A stretch of DNA of 64,000 nt from Bradyrhizobium sp. CCBAU 53340 (GCF_015291645.1 NZ_CP030055.1:5084001-5148000); one strand, 5' to 3'. Shown: positions 53,064 to 61,720, counted from the stretch's first letter. Made by a program: numbers and translations. Notes: generated by a model from the sequence alone, not told the origin.

Positions 53064-54644
53064 ATGCTGGAATTGCGCAAGGACATTTTCGCCGACGAGC
53101 GCGACGATAACTTAAAGGAAATCGGCAAGGGCACGCAGCGGCAAGACATGCTCGGACATGTCACGGGCACCTCGAGCTATTTCAACGACCACAAGCTTCA
53201 GGGCATGCTGCATCTGAAGGTCGTGCGCTCGACGCAGGCGCACGCAAGGCTACGCCGTATCGACACCACGGAAGCGGAGCGCTCGTCGGGCGTACGGCGC
53301 ATCATTCGCGGCGCCGACGTGCCGCACAATCTCAACACGTTGCTCAGCCTGATCAACTTCGGCAAGGACGACGAGCCTTCGCTTGCGGTTGACAAGGTGC
53401 GCTATAAGGGCGAGCCGATCGCCGCTGTTGTCGCCGACAGCGAGCGCGAGGCGTTCGAGGCTGTCGCAAAGGTCAAGGTCGACTATGAGCCTCTTCCGGC
53501 GGTGTTCGACGTCGAGGACGCGCTGAAGCCGGGCGCGCCCGTGGTCAACGAGACCTATCCCAAAAACGCCTTCACCTATCACGACGTCTACGATCATCAA
53601 AAGCTGCGCTTCGGCGACGCCGATGCCGCGCTCGCGACCGCCGACCATGTGCTCGAGCAGCGCTACCAGATGTCGCCGATCGAGCACGCGCCGACCGAGA
53701 CCAATGGTGCCATCGCCGCGCCCGACGCCAATGGCCGCTATGTCGTCTACACCTCGACGCAGGCGCTGTTCTTCTCGGTCGATACTTGCGCCAAGATTCT
53801 GGACGTGCCTTCCAACACCTTCCACTTCATCGGCGGCACGGTCGGCGGCGGCTTCGGCGGCAAGGTGGATACGCTGACCGAACCGCTCGCCATCTTGGGG
53901 GCGATGCTAACCGGGCGTCCGGTCCGCTACGTGTTTGGGCGCGAGGAGGAAATGCAGTACGGCCCGCCGCGCGGCGCCGAACGCATCTTCATCAAGGACG
54001 GCGTGATGCGCGATGGCCGTATCGTCGCGCGCAAGATCCGCGCCTATTTCGACAGCGGCGCCTATACGCGGCTGTCGAGCTACGCCGCGGTCAAATGCGC
54101 AGCTCACCTGCCGGGCCCATATACCATCCCGAACGTCTACGGCGACGTCTATTGCGTCTTCACCAATCGAACGCCGGCCACCGCCATGCGCGGCTTCGGC
54201 GTCACCGCGATGGATTTCGCCATCGAATGCCAGATGGACAAGCTCGCAAACCTCATCGGCATGGACCCAATGGAGTTTCGTATCCTCAACGCTTACCGCG
54301 ACGGCGACATGAAGGCGCACCGGCGCGAGGCCAAAAACACGGCGCTGATCGAATGCGTTCAGGTCGCCGCTGAAAAAGCCAAATGGCCGATCCGCGACGA
54401 ATTCAGGCGCGCCTCCTCCCGCAAGGACGGTGGCGGCATCCGTGCCGCAATTCCGCCGACGCCAACGGAACCGCGGGCGCAGTCCGCTGCACCCGCGCAG
54501 CAGCGCACGACCTATGACCGCGCGCCCGTGACCGCGACGCGTGAACCGCCGCACGAGCCGCCCCCGCCTCCTCCGCCGCGCCCGACAGCGCCATCCCATG
54601 GCGCCACCCGCTTCTCCTCTGTCTTTGGCACCAGGAGACGTTGA
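53064..54644 (+). CDS. Molybdenum hydroxylase large subunit, N-terminal half
   Basis: A 526-residue protein equal to the front part of XdhB/CoxL-type large subunits: the aldehyde oxidase a/b hammerhead domain (about 30-145) and the first Mo-cofactor-binding domain with GGTVGGGFGGKVDTLTEPLA and AMRGFG (374-379). The active-site loop AMRGFG resembles xanthine dehydrogenases (AFRGFG) and lacks the AYxCSFR cysteine of true CO dehydrogenase. After about residue 465 it ends in a low-complexity Pro-rich tail (EPPHEPPPPPPPRPTAP), not seen in normal large subunits. The C-terminal half is the next gene. Confidence 0.9.
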   Translation: MLELRKDIFADERDDNLKEIGKGTQRQDMLGHVTGTSSYFNDHKLQGMLHLKVVRSTQAHARLRRIDTTEAERSSGVRRIIRGADVPHNLNTLLSLINFGKDDEPSLAVDKVRYKGEPIAAVVADSEREAFEAVAKVKVDYEPLPAVFDVEDALKPGAPVVNETYPKNAFTYHDVYDHQKLRFGDADAALATADHVLEQRYQMSPIEHAPTETNGAIAAPDANGRYVVYTSTQALFFSVDTCAKILDVPSNTFHFIGGTVGGGFGGKVDTLTEPLAILGAMLTGRPVRYVFGREEEMQYGPPRGAERIFIKDGVMRDGRIVARKIRAYFDSGAYTRLSSYAAVKCAAHLPGPYTIPNVYGDVYCVFTNRTPATAMRGFGVTAMDFAIECQMDKLANLIGMDPMEFRILNAYRDGDMKAHRREAKNTALIECVQVAAEKAKWPIRDEFRRASSRKDGGGIRAAIPPTPTEPRAQSAAPAQQRTTYDRAPVTATREPPHEPPPPPPPRPTAPSHGATRFSSVFGTRRR

Positions 54645-54645
54645 G

Positions 54646-55668
54646 ATGACCAGGCATCGCGGACGCGGCATGGCGTCGATCAATTATCCCATCGGCATGA
54701 ACCTGGGCGGCGACCCGAGCCAGGCACTGGTCCACTCCAATCCCAGTGGCAAGTTCACGGTGGCGTTGTCGTCGATTGATCTCGGCCAGGGCATGAAATC
54801 GGTGACGCGGCAGATCTGCGCCGAAACGCTCGGCGTGCCCGTCGAAGACGTCTATGTCGATACTGCAGACTCCGACACGGGCCCGCACTGCATGGGCTCG
54901 TTCGCCTCGCGCGGCACCCACCGCGTCGGCAACGCCGTGATGGCCGCCGCCAGCGAAGCGCGCGGGGTAATGATGGAGGCGGCAGCCGAGGAGCTCGAGG
55001 TCAATGCCAACGATCTCGAAACCGATGGCCGCGGCAACATTCACGTCAAGGGCGCCCCGCATCGCTCGATCTCGACCAAGGATGTCGCGATCGCGGCGCA
55101 ATTCAAGCAGGGCAAGACCATCTCCGGGCGCGGCATCTTTCTCGTGCCGCTCTCCGACGTCGACCCCGAAACCGGCGAAATGTCACCGGCAACCTGTTAC
55201 GCCCACGCCTGCCTCGTCGCCGAAGTCGAGGTTGACGACGAGACCGGCGAGGTCGCGATGGTGCGGATGGACTCGGCCTACGAGCTCGGGCGCGCGCTCA
55301 ATCCGCGGCTCGTCGAGCAACAGCTGGTCGGCGGCGCCTGGATGGGCGTCAGTCATGCGCTCTACGAGACGCCCGAGCCGTACTATCCCGATCCCGTTCA
55401 TGGCCCGCGCGACTTCGTCGAATATCTGATGCCCGGCCCCGGCGACATCTGTCCGCACGACATCGCGGTGCTGGAGCGTCCTGCCCCTGATGGTCCGTTC
55501 GGCGCCAAGGGTCCCGGCGAGATGTGCGCCAACCCGGTGCTGCCGGCCGTTGCGAATGCGATCTTCAACGCGGTCGGCGTTCGGATCGACGAGCTGCCGA
55601 TCACGCCCGAGAAGGTGCTGCGCGCGATCAAGGCCCAGGGCGGTGCGCGGCCCCAGGCGCGACGCTAG
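54646..55668 (+). CDS. Molybdenum hydroxylase large subunit, C-terminal half
   Basis: A 340-residue protein equal to the rear Mo-cofactor domain: SIDLGQGMKSVTRQ with the Gln-Gly contact, HCMGSFASRGTHRVGNAVM, and the catalytic glutamate Glu292 in GAKGPGEMCANPVLPAVANA. It starts one base after the stop of the N-terminal half, in another frame. Together the halves have about 866 residues, a normal large-subunit size plus tail. All expected catalytic parts are present, so the split pair is probably functional as a heterodimer. Confidence 0.9.
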   Translation: MTRHRGRGMASINYPIGMNLGGDPSQALVHSNPSGKFTVALSSIDLGQGMKSVTRQICAETLGVPVEDVYVDTADSDTGPHCMGSFASRGTHRVGNAVMAAASEARGVMMEAAAEELEVNANDLETDGRGNIHVKGAPHRSISTKDVAIAAQFKQGKTISGRGIFLVPLSDVDPETGEMSPATCYAHACLVAEVEVDDETGEVAMVRMDSAYELGRALNPRLVEQQLVGGAWMGVSHALYETPEPYYPDPVHGPRDFVEYLMPGPGDICPHDIAVLERPAPDGPFGAKGPGEMCANPVLPAVANAIFNAVGVRIDELPITPEKVLRAIKAQGGARPQARR

Positions 55669-55678
55669 GGGATCAGTC

Positions 55679-56560
55679 GTGGCGGTTCGCAGCAACATCG
55701 TGGGGATCGACAGCCCGGAGGCGCTGGAGAAGGCGCTTCGCGCGGCCTATTACCTCGCCGATGAAGGCCTCGCGACTGCGGCCTATCTGGGTCTCGCGCT
55801 CGGCAAGCCACTGCTGCTAGAGGGCGCGCCGGGCGTCGGCAAGACGGAAGCAGCAAAGGCGATCGCCGCCGTGCTCGGCCGCCGCCTCATCCGCTTGCAA
55901 TGCTACGAGGGCATCGACGCATCTGCTGCGCTCTATGAGTGGAACTATCCGCGCCAGATGCTGGCGATCCGCCAGGCCGGCGACGAGAGCATCGACATCT
56001 ACGGCGAAACCTTCCTGATCGAGCGGCCGATGTTGGCCGCCCTCCGCGCGCCTGATTCCACAGTGCTGTTGATCGACGAAATCGACCGCGCCGACCAGGA
56101 ATTCGAGGCGTTCCTGCTCGAATTTCTCTCCGACTTCCAGATCTCCATTCCCGAGCGCGGCACGGTCCGCGCAGCTGAGCGTCCCGTGGTGGTGCTGACC
56201 TCGAACCGGACGCGCGACCTGCACGAAGCCTTGCGCCGCCGCTGCGTCTATCATTGGATCGACTATCCCACTGCCGAGCGGGAGGCGCGGATCATCATGA
56301 TGCGCGCATCCAGCGTCGCCGAAGCCACGGCCCGCGCTGTCGTCGCAGCCGTGGAGAAGCTGCGGCGCGAACCGCTCAGCAAGGCGCCGGGCATCGCCGA
56401 GGCTGTCGACTGGGCCGAGGCCGCGACGCTCCTCAACAGAGGCGGCGCGCGCTGGCCGGACGCATTCAAGCGCTCGATCGGCGTCGCGCTGAAGGACGAG
56501 GAGGATCTGCACTTCATCTCGCCGCGGCTCGACGCGATACTCGCGGAGGCGACCGCATGA
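55679..56560 (+). CDS. MoxR-family AAA+ ATPase (CoxD-like)
   Basis: A 293-residue AAA+ ATPase starting at GTG with AGGGGA upstream. Walker A is EGAPGVGKTE (48-57), Walker B VLLIDEIDRAD (around Asp133), sensor 1 VVLTSNRTRDLHEAL, and an arginine finger in LRRRCVYHW. CoxD-type ATPases mature the Mo/Cu or Mo active site of such hydroxylases together with a VWA protein. That partner follows with a four-base overlap. Confidence 0.9.
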   Translation: MAVRSNIVGIDSPEALEKALRAAYYLADEGLATAAYLGLALGKPLLLEGAPGVGKTEAAKAIAAVLGRRLIRLQCYEGIDASAALYEWNYPRQMLAIRQAGDESIDIYGETFLIERPMLAALRAPDSTVLLIDEIDRADQEFEAFLLEFLSDFQISIPERGTVRAAERPVVVLTSNRTRDLHEALRRRCVYHWIDYPTAEREARIIMMRASSVAEATARAVVAAVEKLRREPLSKAPGIAEAVDWAEAATLLNRGGARWPDAFKRSIGVALKDEEDLHFISPRLDAILAEATA

Positions 56561-57678
56561 GCACCGAACCGCAGATCCCGCGCGCCGCCCGCACCTTCAT
56601 TTCCTTTGTCGCGCTGCTGCGCGCCAACGGTTTCGCCGTTGCGCCGGAGCAGACCACCGCCTTTCTCGCCGCGATCGCGCTGCTGGGCCCGCGCGACCTC
56701 GACGACATCAGACAATGTGCTCTTGCCACCCTCGCCCCGCCGCCCGAGCGCCGCGCCACCTTCGACCGGCTGTTCGATCTGCATTTCCGCGGCAGCGAGG
56801 CCATTGTGCGCGACGACGAGAGCGAGGACGAGGAGACCGTCCGTCTCCAGGAGGAAGGCCGCGGCGACGAGGAACCCCTGCTCTCCGATGACGCCAATGA
56901 ATCCGGCCTCGCCGCGACGCGCACCGAGGCGCTGGTCGAGCGCCGCTTCGCGCAGCTCTCCACGATCGACGCGCTCCGGCGGCTGGCACGCGAGGCCCAA
57001 CGGCGCCTGCCACGGCGGCGCGGACACCGTCGCATGCGGGCGCGCCGCGGCCCCTTCGCCGATCTTCGCCGCACCCTGCGCGACAGTGTGCGCAGCGACG
57101 GCGAGATCTTGCGGCTCGGCCACATGAAGCGGCGCCAGCGCCCGCGCAAGATGCTGCTGCTGATCGACGTCTCCGGCTCGATGAAGAGCCGCACCGAGGA
57201 CAACATGAAGCTGGCGCATGCGCTGGTGCAGGCCACGGGCAACGTCGAGGTCTTCACCTTCGGCACACGGCTGACCCGCATCACGCGCGCGCTACGGCTG
57301 AAGCGGCGCGAGCAGGCGCTCAGTGCAGCGGCCCACCTCGTCAGCGACTGGGACGGTGGCACCCGCATCGGCGACGCGCTGCAAGCCTTTCTCGCAGTGC
57401 CACGATTCGGCGGATACGCCCGCGGCGCCGCCGTCATCGTCGTCTCCGACGGACTTGAGCGCGGCGAACCCGACGCTCTTCGCGATGCCGTCGCGACATT
57501 GTCGCGGCGTGCTTGGCGCCTGAGCTGGCTGACGCCGCTCGCCACCAGCCCGGGCTTCCGCCCGCAGACCGAGGCGCTCGTCGCGATCGAGCGCTTTGTT
57601 GACGATCTCGTCGACGGCGGATCGAGCGCCTCGATCGTCGCGCACATGCTGGCACTCGGACGAAGGAGAGCGGCGTGA
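56557..57678 (+). CDS. VWA-domain protein (CoxE-like)
   Basis: A 373-residue protein with an acidic segment at residues 85-115 (DDESEDEETVRLQEEGRGDE) and a VWA domain whose MIDAS starts at Asp204 (DVSGSMKS), followed by FTFGTRLTRITRAL, DGGTRIG and VVSDGLERG. CoxE works with the CoxD ATPase to insert or sulfurate the metal centre. It overlaps both neighbours by four bases. Confidence 0.9.
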   Translation: MSTEPQIPRAARTFISFVALLRANGFAVAPEQTTAFLAAIALLGPRDLDDIRQCALATLAPPPERRATFDRLFDLHFRGSEAIVRDDESEDEETVRLQEEGRGDEEPLLSDDANESGLAATRTEALVERRFAQLSTIDALRRLAREAQRRLPRRRGHRRMRARRGPFADLRRTLRDSVRSDGEILRLGHMKRRQRPRKMLLLIDVSGSMKSRTEDNMKLAHALVQATGNVEVFTFGTRLTRITRALRLKRREQALSAAAHLVSDWDGGTRIGDALQAFLAVPRFGGYARGAAVIVVSDGLERGEPDALRDAVATLSRRAWRLSWLTPLATSPGFRPQTEALVAIERFVDDLVDGGSSASIVAHMLALGRRRAA

Positions 57679-58559
57679 CCGAGATTGTCGATGGCCATCA
57701 CCACATCTGGCGGCAGGCCGATCTGCCCTGGCTGAGCGGCCCCATGCAGCCGCGCATCTTCGGACCCTATGAGCCGATCCGCCGCGATTATCCGATCCAG
57801 GAGTATCTCGACGATCTCAAGGGCACCGGCGTCTCCTGCTCGGTCTATGTGCAGACCAATTGGGCCAACGACCGTTTCGAGGACGAGGCAGCCTGGGTGC
57901 AGCGGACGGCCGATGAACACGGCTGGCCGCACGCCATCGTCGCCTATGCCAATTTCGCCGTCGATGACGTCCGCCCGCAGCTCGACCGCCTGAAGCGCTA
58001 TTCCCTCGTGCGCGGGGTGCGCATGCAGCTGCATTGGCACGAGAATCCGTTGTACCGCTTCGCGGCCCGTCAGGATCTCTGCACCGATCCCTTGATCCGC
58101 CGCAACATTGCGCGTCTGGCCGATTACGGCTGGAGCTTCGACCTGCAGGTCTTCACGCCGCAGATGCCCGATGCCGCGCGGCTGGCGGAATCCTCCCCCA
58201 ATGTGACGTTCATCCTGCAGCATGCCGGCATGCTGGAGGACCTCTCGCCTGCGGGACGCGCGGCCTGGCGCGCCGGGATGGCCCGGCTCGCGGCCCGCCC
58301 GAACGTGGTGTCGAAGCTGTCCGGGCTGGGAACCTTCATCCATCGCAACGATCCCGCGCATATCACCGCCGTGCTTACCGACACCGTCGCGATCTTCGGC
58401 GCCGAGCGATGCCTGTTCGGCTCCAACTTCCCGATCGAGAAATTGTGGACCAGCTATCGCGAACTCGTCAGTGCCTTTCGCGCAGCTGCCGCCCCATTCA
58501 ATGCGGCGCAGCAGGACGCGATCTTCAGGACGACGGCGATGCGCGTCTATCGGCTTTGA
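57675..58559 (+). CDS. Amidohydrolase family 2 (lactone/decarboxylase-like hydrolase)
   Basis: A 294-residue TIM-barrel hydrolase starting at GTG inside the coxE stop. Landmarks are the metal motif DGHHHIWR (His8-His10), LQLQ-type RGVRMQLHWHEN, FILQHAG and FGSNFPIEKLW. It resembles lactonases such as LigI or fuconolactone hydrolase (COG3618). It likely opens a lactone or hydrolyses a C-C/C-N bond formed after hydroxylation. The substrate is not known. Confidence 0.85.
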   Translation: MTEIVDGHHHIWRQADLPWLSGPMQPRIFGPYEPIRRDYPIQEYLDDLKGTGVSCSVYVQTNWANDRFEDEAAWVQRTADEHGWPHAIVAYANFAVDDVRPQLDRLKRYSLVRGVRMQLHWHENPLYRFAARQDLCTDPLIRRNIARLADYGWSFDLQVFTPQMPDAARLAESSPNVTFILQHAGMLEDLSPAGRAAWRAGMARLAARPNVVSKLSGLGTFIHRNDPAHITAVLTDTVAIFGAERCLFGSNFPIEKLWTSYRELVSAFRAAAAPFNAAQQDAIFRTTAMRVYRL

Positions 58560-58589
58560 CAGACAAGACACGAGACAGGAGGGCAACGA

Positions 58590-59438
58590 ATGGCGCTGGA
58601 GATCAAGATCCTGGACTATGGCGATATCGAGCTGGAATCGAGCTTTCTGGTGCTCGGCCGCGACTGCGGCCGCACCCGCCGCGTCCTCACGCTCGGCTTC
58701 CTGATCCTCGGCGGCAAATATCCTGTCGTGGTCGATACCGGCTACCGCTCCAACCAGATCATGGAGACGCTTGGCATGCGGGGGCTTCAATACCATGAGC
58801 ACATGATCGAGAACCAACTCGCCCGTCACGGCGTCCGCATGGGTGACGTGCGCTTCGTCTGCCACACCCATCTGCATATCGACCACGCCGGCAAGGATGA
58901 CCTGTTCCCGATGAATACGACCGTCGTCGTCAATCGCCGCGAGCTCGAATATTCGGTCTCCGGCCTGATGCATCCGCAATATCCGGCGCCCGACATCAAG
59001 CACCTGATCGACCGCCTGCACACCAAGAGCGCGCTGCGCTTTCTTGACCTCGAAATCACCGGCCCGATCGAGCTGATGCCCGGTGTTTATTGTGATGCCG
59101 CCAATGCCCATACCGAAGGCTCGATGAACGTCATTGTCGAGACTGCCGACGGCATCGCCACCATCTGCGGCGACGTGATCTACGACTTCAACGACCAGAT
59201 CGTCACGCCATTCAACGAAATCCACGACTGGGAGCCGCGCACGACGGGCAACCACGGCACCAGCAAGCGGGCGGAGAAGGCCTCGATCAAGAAGCTGCTC
59301 AGCAATTCCCGCTATCTGCTGCCGGTGCACGATCGCCCGGCCAAGATCGAAGGCGGCAACGTCGTCGGCCGGCTGCACGATCAGGTCCCCGGACCGATCG
59401 TGCAGTCCCTGCCCGCACGCAACTGGTTCCCGGCTTGA
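58590..59438 (+). CDS. Metallo-beta-lactamase-fold hydrolase, AHL-lactonase-like
   Basis: A 282-residue protein with the dinuclear-zinc motif HTHLHIDH (His92-His99, which includes HxHxDH), a downstream His in DAANAHTEGSMNV, Asp in ICGDVIYDFND, and His in YLLPVHDRP. It belongs to the group of N-acyl-homoserine-lactonase-like enzymes. In this operon its lactone is more likely a catabolic intermediate than a signal. Thirty bases after the amidohydrolase gene. Confidence 0.86.
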   Translation: MALEIKILDYGDIELESSFLVLGRDCGRTRRVLTLGFLILGGKYPVVVDTGYRSNQIMETLGMRGLQYHEHMIENQLARHGVRMGDVRFVCHTHLHIDHAGKDDLFPMNTTVVVNRRELEYSVSGLMHPQYPAPDIKHLIDRLHTKSALRFLDLEITGPIELMPGVYCDAANAHTEGSMNVIVETADGIATICGDVIYDFNDQIVTPFNEIHDWEPRTTGNHGTSKRAEKASIKKLLSNSRYLLPVHDRPAKIEGGNVVGRLHDQVPGPIVQSLPARNWFPA

Positions 59439-59461
59439 AGTATCCTTGAGGATATCGACCG

Positions 59462-61039
59462 ATGACGCACGTCACCTTGCGCTCCGAATTCGAGACCCTG
59501 ATCGACCCCTATGCGCCGGTCGCACAGATCGGAACGGGTTTTGATTTCACGGAAGGGCCGATCTGGCATCCGGTCGATCATTACCTCCTGTTCTCCGACA
59601 TGCCGGGCGACGTGCGCCGGCGCTGGGATGCGCGGCGCGGCGTCGCCGAGGTCAAACGTCCGTCGAACAAATGCAATGGCATGACCTATGATGCCGAGCT
59701 CAACCTGATCGTCTGCGAGCACGCGACCTCATCGCTCATCCGAGAGCGACCGGATGGACGACGCGAGGTCCTGGCCTCGCACTTCGGCGGACAGGAGCTC
59801 AACAGCCCCAACGACGTCTGCGTGCACTCGTCGGGCGCGATCTATTTCTCCGATCCCTGGTATGGCCGCATGCCGGTCTATGGCGTCGAGCGGCCGCGGC
59901 AGCTCGGCTTCCAGGGCGTCTACAGGGTGACACCCGGCAGTGAACCGAAGCTGGTGGTGGACCGCAATCTGTTCGACCAGCCGAATGGGCTCTGCTTCTC
60001 GCCCGACGAAAAGCTGCTCTATGTCAACGACACCGTGCAGGCGCTGATCCGCGTGTTCGACGTCAACGCCGACGGCACGCTGTCGAACGCACGGGTGTTC
60101 GCAAGTGGAATCCGCTCCGAGCTCGAGCCGGGCGTGCCCGATGGCATGAAGTGCGATCAGCACGGCAATATCTGGGTCACCGCGCCTGGCGGCGTCTGGG
60201 TTTATTCGCCGCGCGGCGAGCTGCTCGGAAAAGTCCGCGTACCCGAACTGGTTGCCAACCTCGCCTGGGGCGGACCGGATTTCCGCACGCTGTATCTGAC
60301 CTCGACGCACTCGGTCTATGCCATCCCGACCAAGACCGGACCGCGCCACGAGCCTTATATGAGCGGCAGGCGAGGCAGCAGCGGCGCTGCAAGCGCCCCC
60401 CCGATGGCCGCAGCCCCCATCCTGACCGACGGCGACATGCGGCTCGATCCCAGCCGCTGCGCGATGATCATCCAGGATCTCCAGAACGACGTCATCATGG
60501 ATGGCGGCGCGTTCGCCGAGTCCGGTGCCCCTGGCCATGCGAAGCAGCAACAGGTTGTGGAGAATGTCCGCCGTCTCGCCGAGATCGCACGAGCCCGCGG
60601 CGTCGTCATCATCCACGTCTGGTTCGTCGTCGAACCCGGCGCCCCTGGCGTTACGCTCAACGCCCCGCTGTTCGAGGGGCTGGTCGACAGCAAGGCGATG
60701 GTGCGGGGAAGCTGGGGCGCCGCCCCCGTCTCCGGCCTCGAGCCGCGGCCCGGCGATTTCGTCGTCGAGAAGATGCGGATGAGCGCATGGGAAGGCACGC
60801 GGTTGGAGACGATCCTCAAGGCCACGGGCCGCGACATGATCATCAATACCGGCGCATGGACCAACATGTCGGTCGAACACACGGCGCGGACCGGCGCCGA
60901 CAAGGGCTATTTCATGATCGTCCCCGAGGATTGCTGCTCGACGATGAATGCCGACTGGCACAGCGCCTCGATCAATTTTGGCATGCAGAACGTCGCCGTC
61001 GTGACCAAGGCCGATGCTGTCATCAGAGCGCTGGGATGA
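59462..61039 (+). CDS. Fusion of SMP-30/gluconolactonase with isochorismatase-like domain
   Basis: A 525-residue two-domain protein. Residues 1-300 are a beta-propeller lactonase (FTEGPIWHPVDHYLLFSDMP; QELNSPNDVCVHSSGAIYFS; VPDGMKCDQHGNIWV), with Glu, Asn and Asp metal-site residues in place. A Ser/Ala/Gly/Pro linker follows (about 303-320). Residues 325-525 are an isochorismatase-like cysteine hydrolase: Asp in IIQDLQND, Lys in VVEKMRMSAW, but the normal catalytic cysteine (TNVCVE) is serine, Ser470 in TNMSVEHTAR. That half may be inactive or have changed chemistry. Confidence 0.87.
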   Translation: MTHVTLRSEFETLIDPYAPVAQIGTGFDFTEGPIWHPVDHYLLFSDMPGDVRRRWDARRGVAEVKRPSNKCNGMTYDAELNLIVCEHATSSLIRERPDGRREVLASHFGGQELNSPNDVCVHSSGAIYFSDPWYGRMPVYGVERPRQLGFQGVYRVTPGSEPKLVVDRNLFDQPNGLCFSPDEKLLYVNDTVQALIRVFDVNADGTLSNARVFASGIRSELEPGVPDGMKCDQHGNIWVTAPGGVWVYSPRGELLGKVRVPELVANLAWGGPDFRTLYLTSTHSVYAIPTKTGPRHEPYMSGRRGSSGAASAPPMAAAPILTDGDMRLDPSRCAMIIQDLQNDVIMDGGAFAESGAPGHAKQQQVVENVRRLAEIARARGVVIIHVWFVVEPGAPGVTLNAPLFEGLVDSKAMVRGSWGAAPVSGLEPRPGDFVVEKMRMSAWEGTRLETILKATGRDMIINTGAWTNMSVEHTARTGADKGYFMIVPEDCCSTMNADWHSASINFGMQNVAVVTKADAVIRALG

Positions 61040-61042
61040 GCC

Positions 61043-61669
61043 GTGGCGAAGCTCCTGCATCTGTCCTGCTCGCCCCGCGCAGAGTCCGAGTCCAGTGCCG
61101 GAGCTGGCGTCTTTCTTGACAGCTTCCGTCAGACCCGGCCGGATTGGGACGTCGATGTCGTGGACATCTGGCGCGAATCGATGCCGGAATTCGCAGGCCC
61201 CATTGTCGAGGCCAAGTATGCGCGCATGAAGGAGCAGTCTTTCAACGAAGCGCAACGTCACGGCTTCGCCGAAGCCGAACGAATGGCGCTGCGCTTTTCG
61301 CTCGCCGATCGGGTTCTGATCTCGACCCCGATGTGGAACTTCGGCATCCCCTACAAGCTCAAGCAGTGGTTCGACATCATCGTCCAGCCGGGCCTCACCT
61401 TTCGCTTCGATCCGTTGCAGGGTTATTTGCCGCTGCTGAATGACCGGCCGACGCTGGTCATCCTTGCCAGCGGCAGCGACTTCGCCACCGGCATGAACCG
61501 TGGCCGCATCGACATGGCAACGCCTTATCTGCGGGAAATCCTGCGCTTTATCGGAATCAGCAATGTCCGCTTCGTGCTGATCGGTCCAACCATTGGACCG
61601 CAGCAGCCGATCCATGCTGCCCGCGAAAGGGCTTATCGACGCCTCGCTGCAATGGCCGCGACTTTCTAA
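61043..61669 (+). CDS. FMN-dependent NADH-azoreductase/quinone reductase
   Basis: A 208-residue flavodoxin-fold enzyme starting at GTG, three bases after the fusion gene. Motifs are HLSCSPRAESESS for FMN phosphate and STPMWNFGIPYKLKQWFD, typical of AzoR. It reduces quinones or azo bonds with NAD(P)H. As last gene of the run, it may deal with a quinone-like product or recycle an electron acceptor of the hydroxylase. Confidence 0.87.
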   Translation: MAKLLHLSCSPRAESESSAGAGVFLDSFRQTRPDWDVDVVDIWRESMPEFAGPIVEAKYARMKEQSFNEAQRHGFAEAERMALRFSLADRVLISTPMWNFGIPYKLKQWFDIIVQPGLTFRFDPLQGYLPLLNDRPTLVILASGSDFATGMNRGRIDMATPYLREILRFIGISNVRFVLIGPTIGPQQPIHAARERAYRRLAAMAATF

Positions 61670-61708
61670 AGCGCGATGCGATTAGGATGAATCGTCATCG
61701 CACTTTAG
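61667..61708. repeat. Palindromic intergenic element, left unit
   Basis: CTAAAG at the azoreductase stop pairs with CTTTAG at 61703-61708, and GCGATG/CATCGC and CGATT/AATCG continue the stem. The result is a long imperfect hairpin that may also end transcription of the catabolic operon. It looks like a dispersed intergenic palindrome I associate with bradyrhizobial genomes. Confidence 0.6.
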
Positions 61709-61720
61709 GTTGTTATTTGA

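Noticed and set aside
54600..54700. A frameshift or sequencing error splitting the Mo large subunit
   Set aside because: The first half continues about 60 residues past the domain into a coherent Pro-rich tail, and the second half has its own GAG-like ribosome region and ATG one base after the stop. A simple indel would not produce this arrangement.
52575..55668. Identification of the Mo enzyme as aerobic CO dehydrogenase
   Set aside because: The active-site loop reads AMRGFG, similar to xanthine dehydrogenases, and lacks the AYxCSFR cysteine that binds copper in CO dehydrogenase. The Cox-like names only reflect family and accessory genes.
56514..59378. A 954-residue open frame on the minus strand
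   Set aside because: It lies antisense to four well-supported genes (MoxR end, VWA protein, amidohydrolase, lactonase). Its composition is Arg/Ser/Ala-rich with no domain, as expected when GC-rich codons are read on the opposite strand.
59729..61615. A 628-residue open frame on the minus strand
   Set aside because: Antisense to the SMP-30 fusion and the azoreductase gene; an artefact of high GC content.
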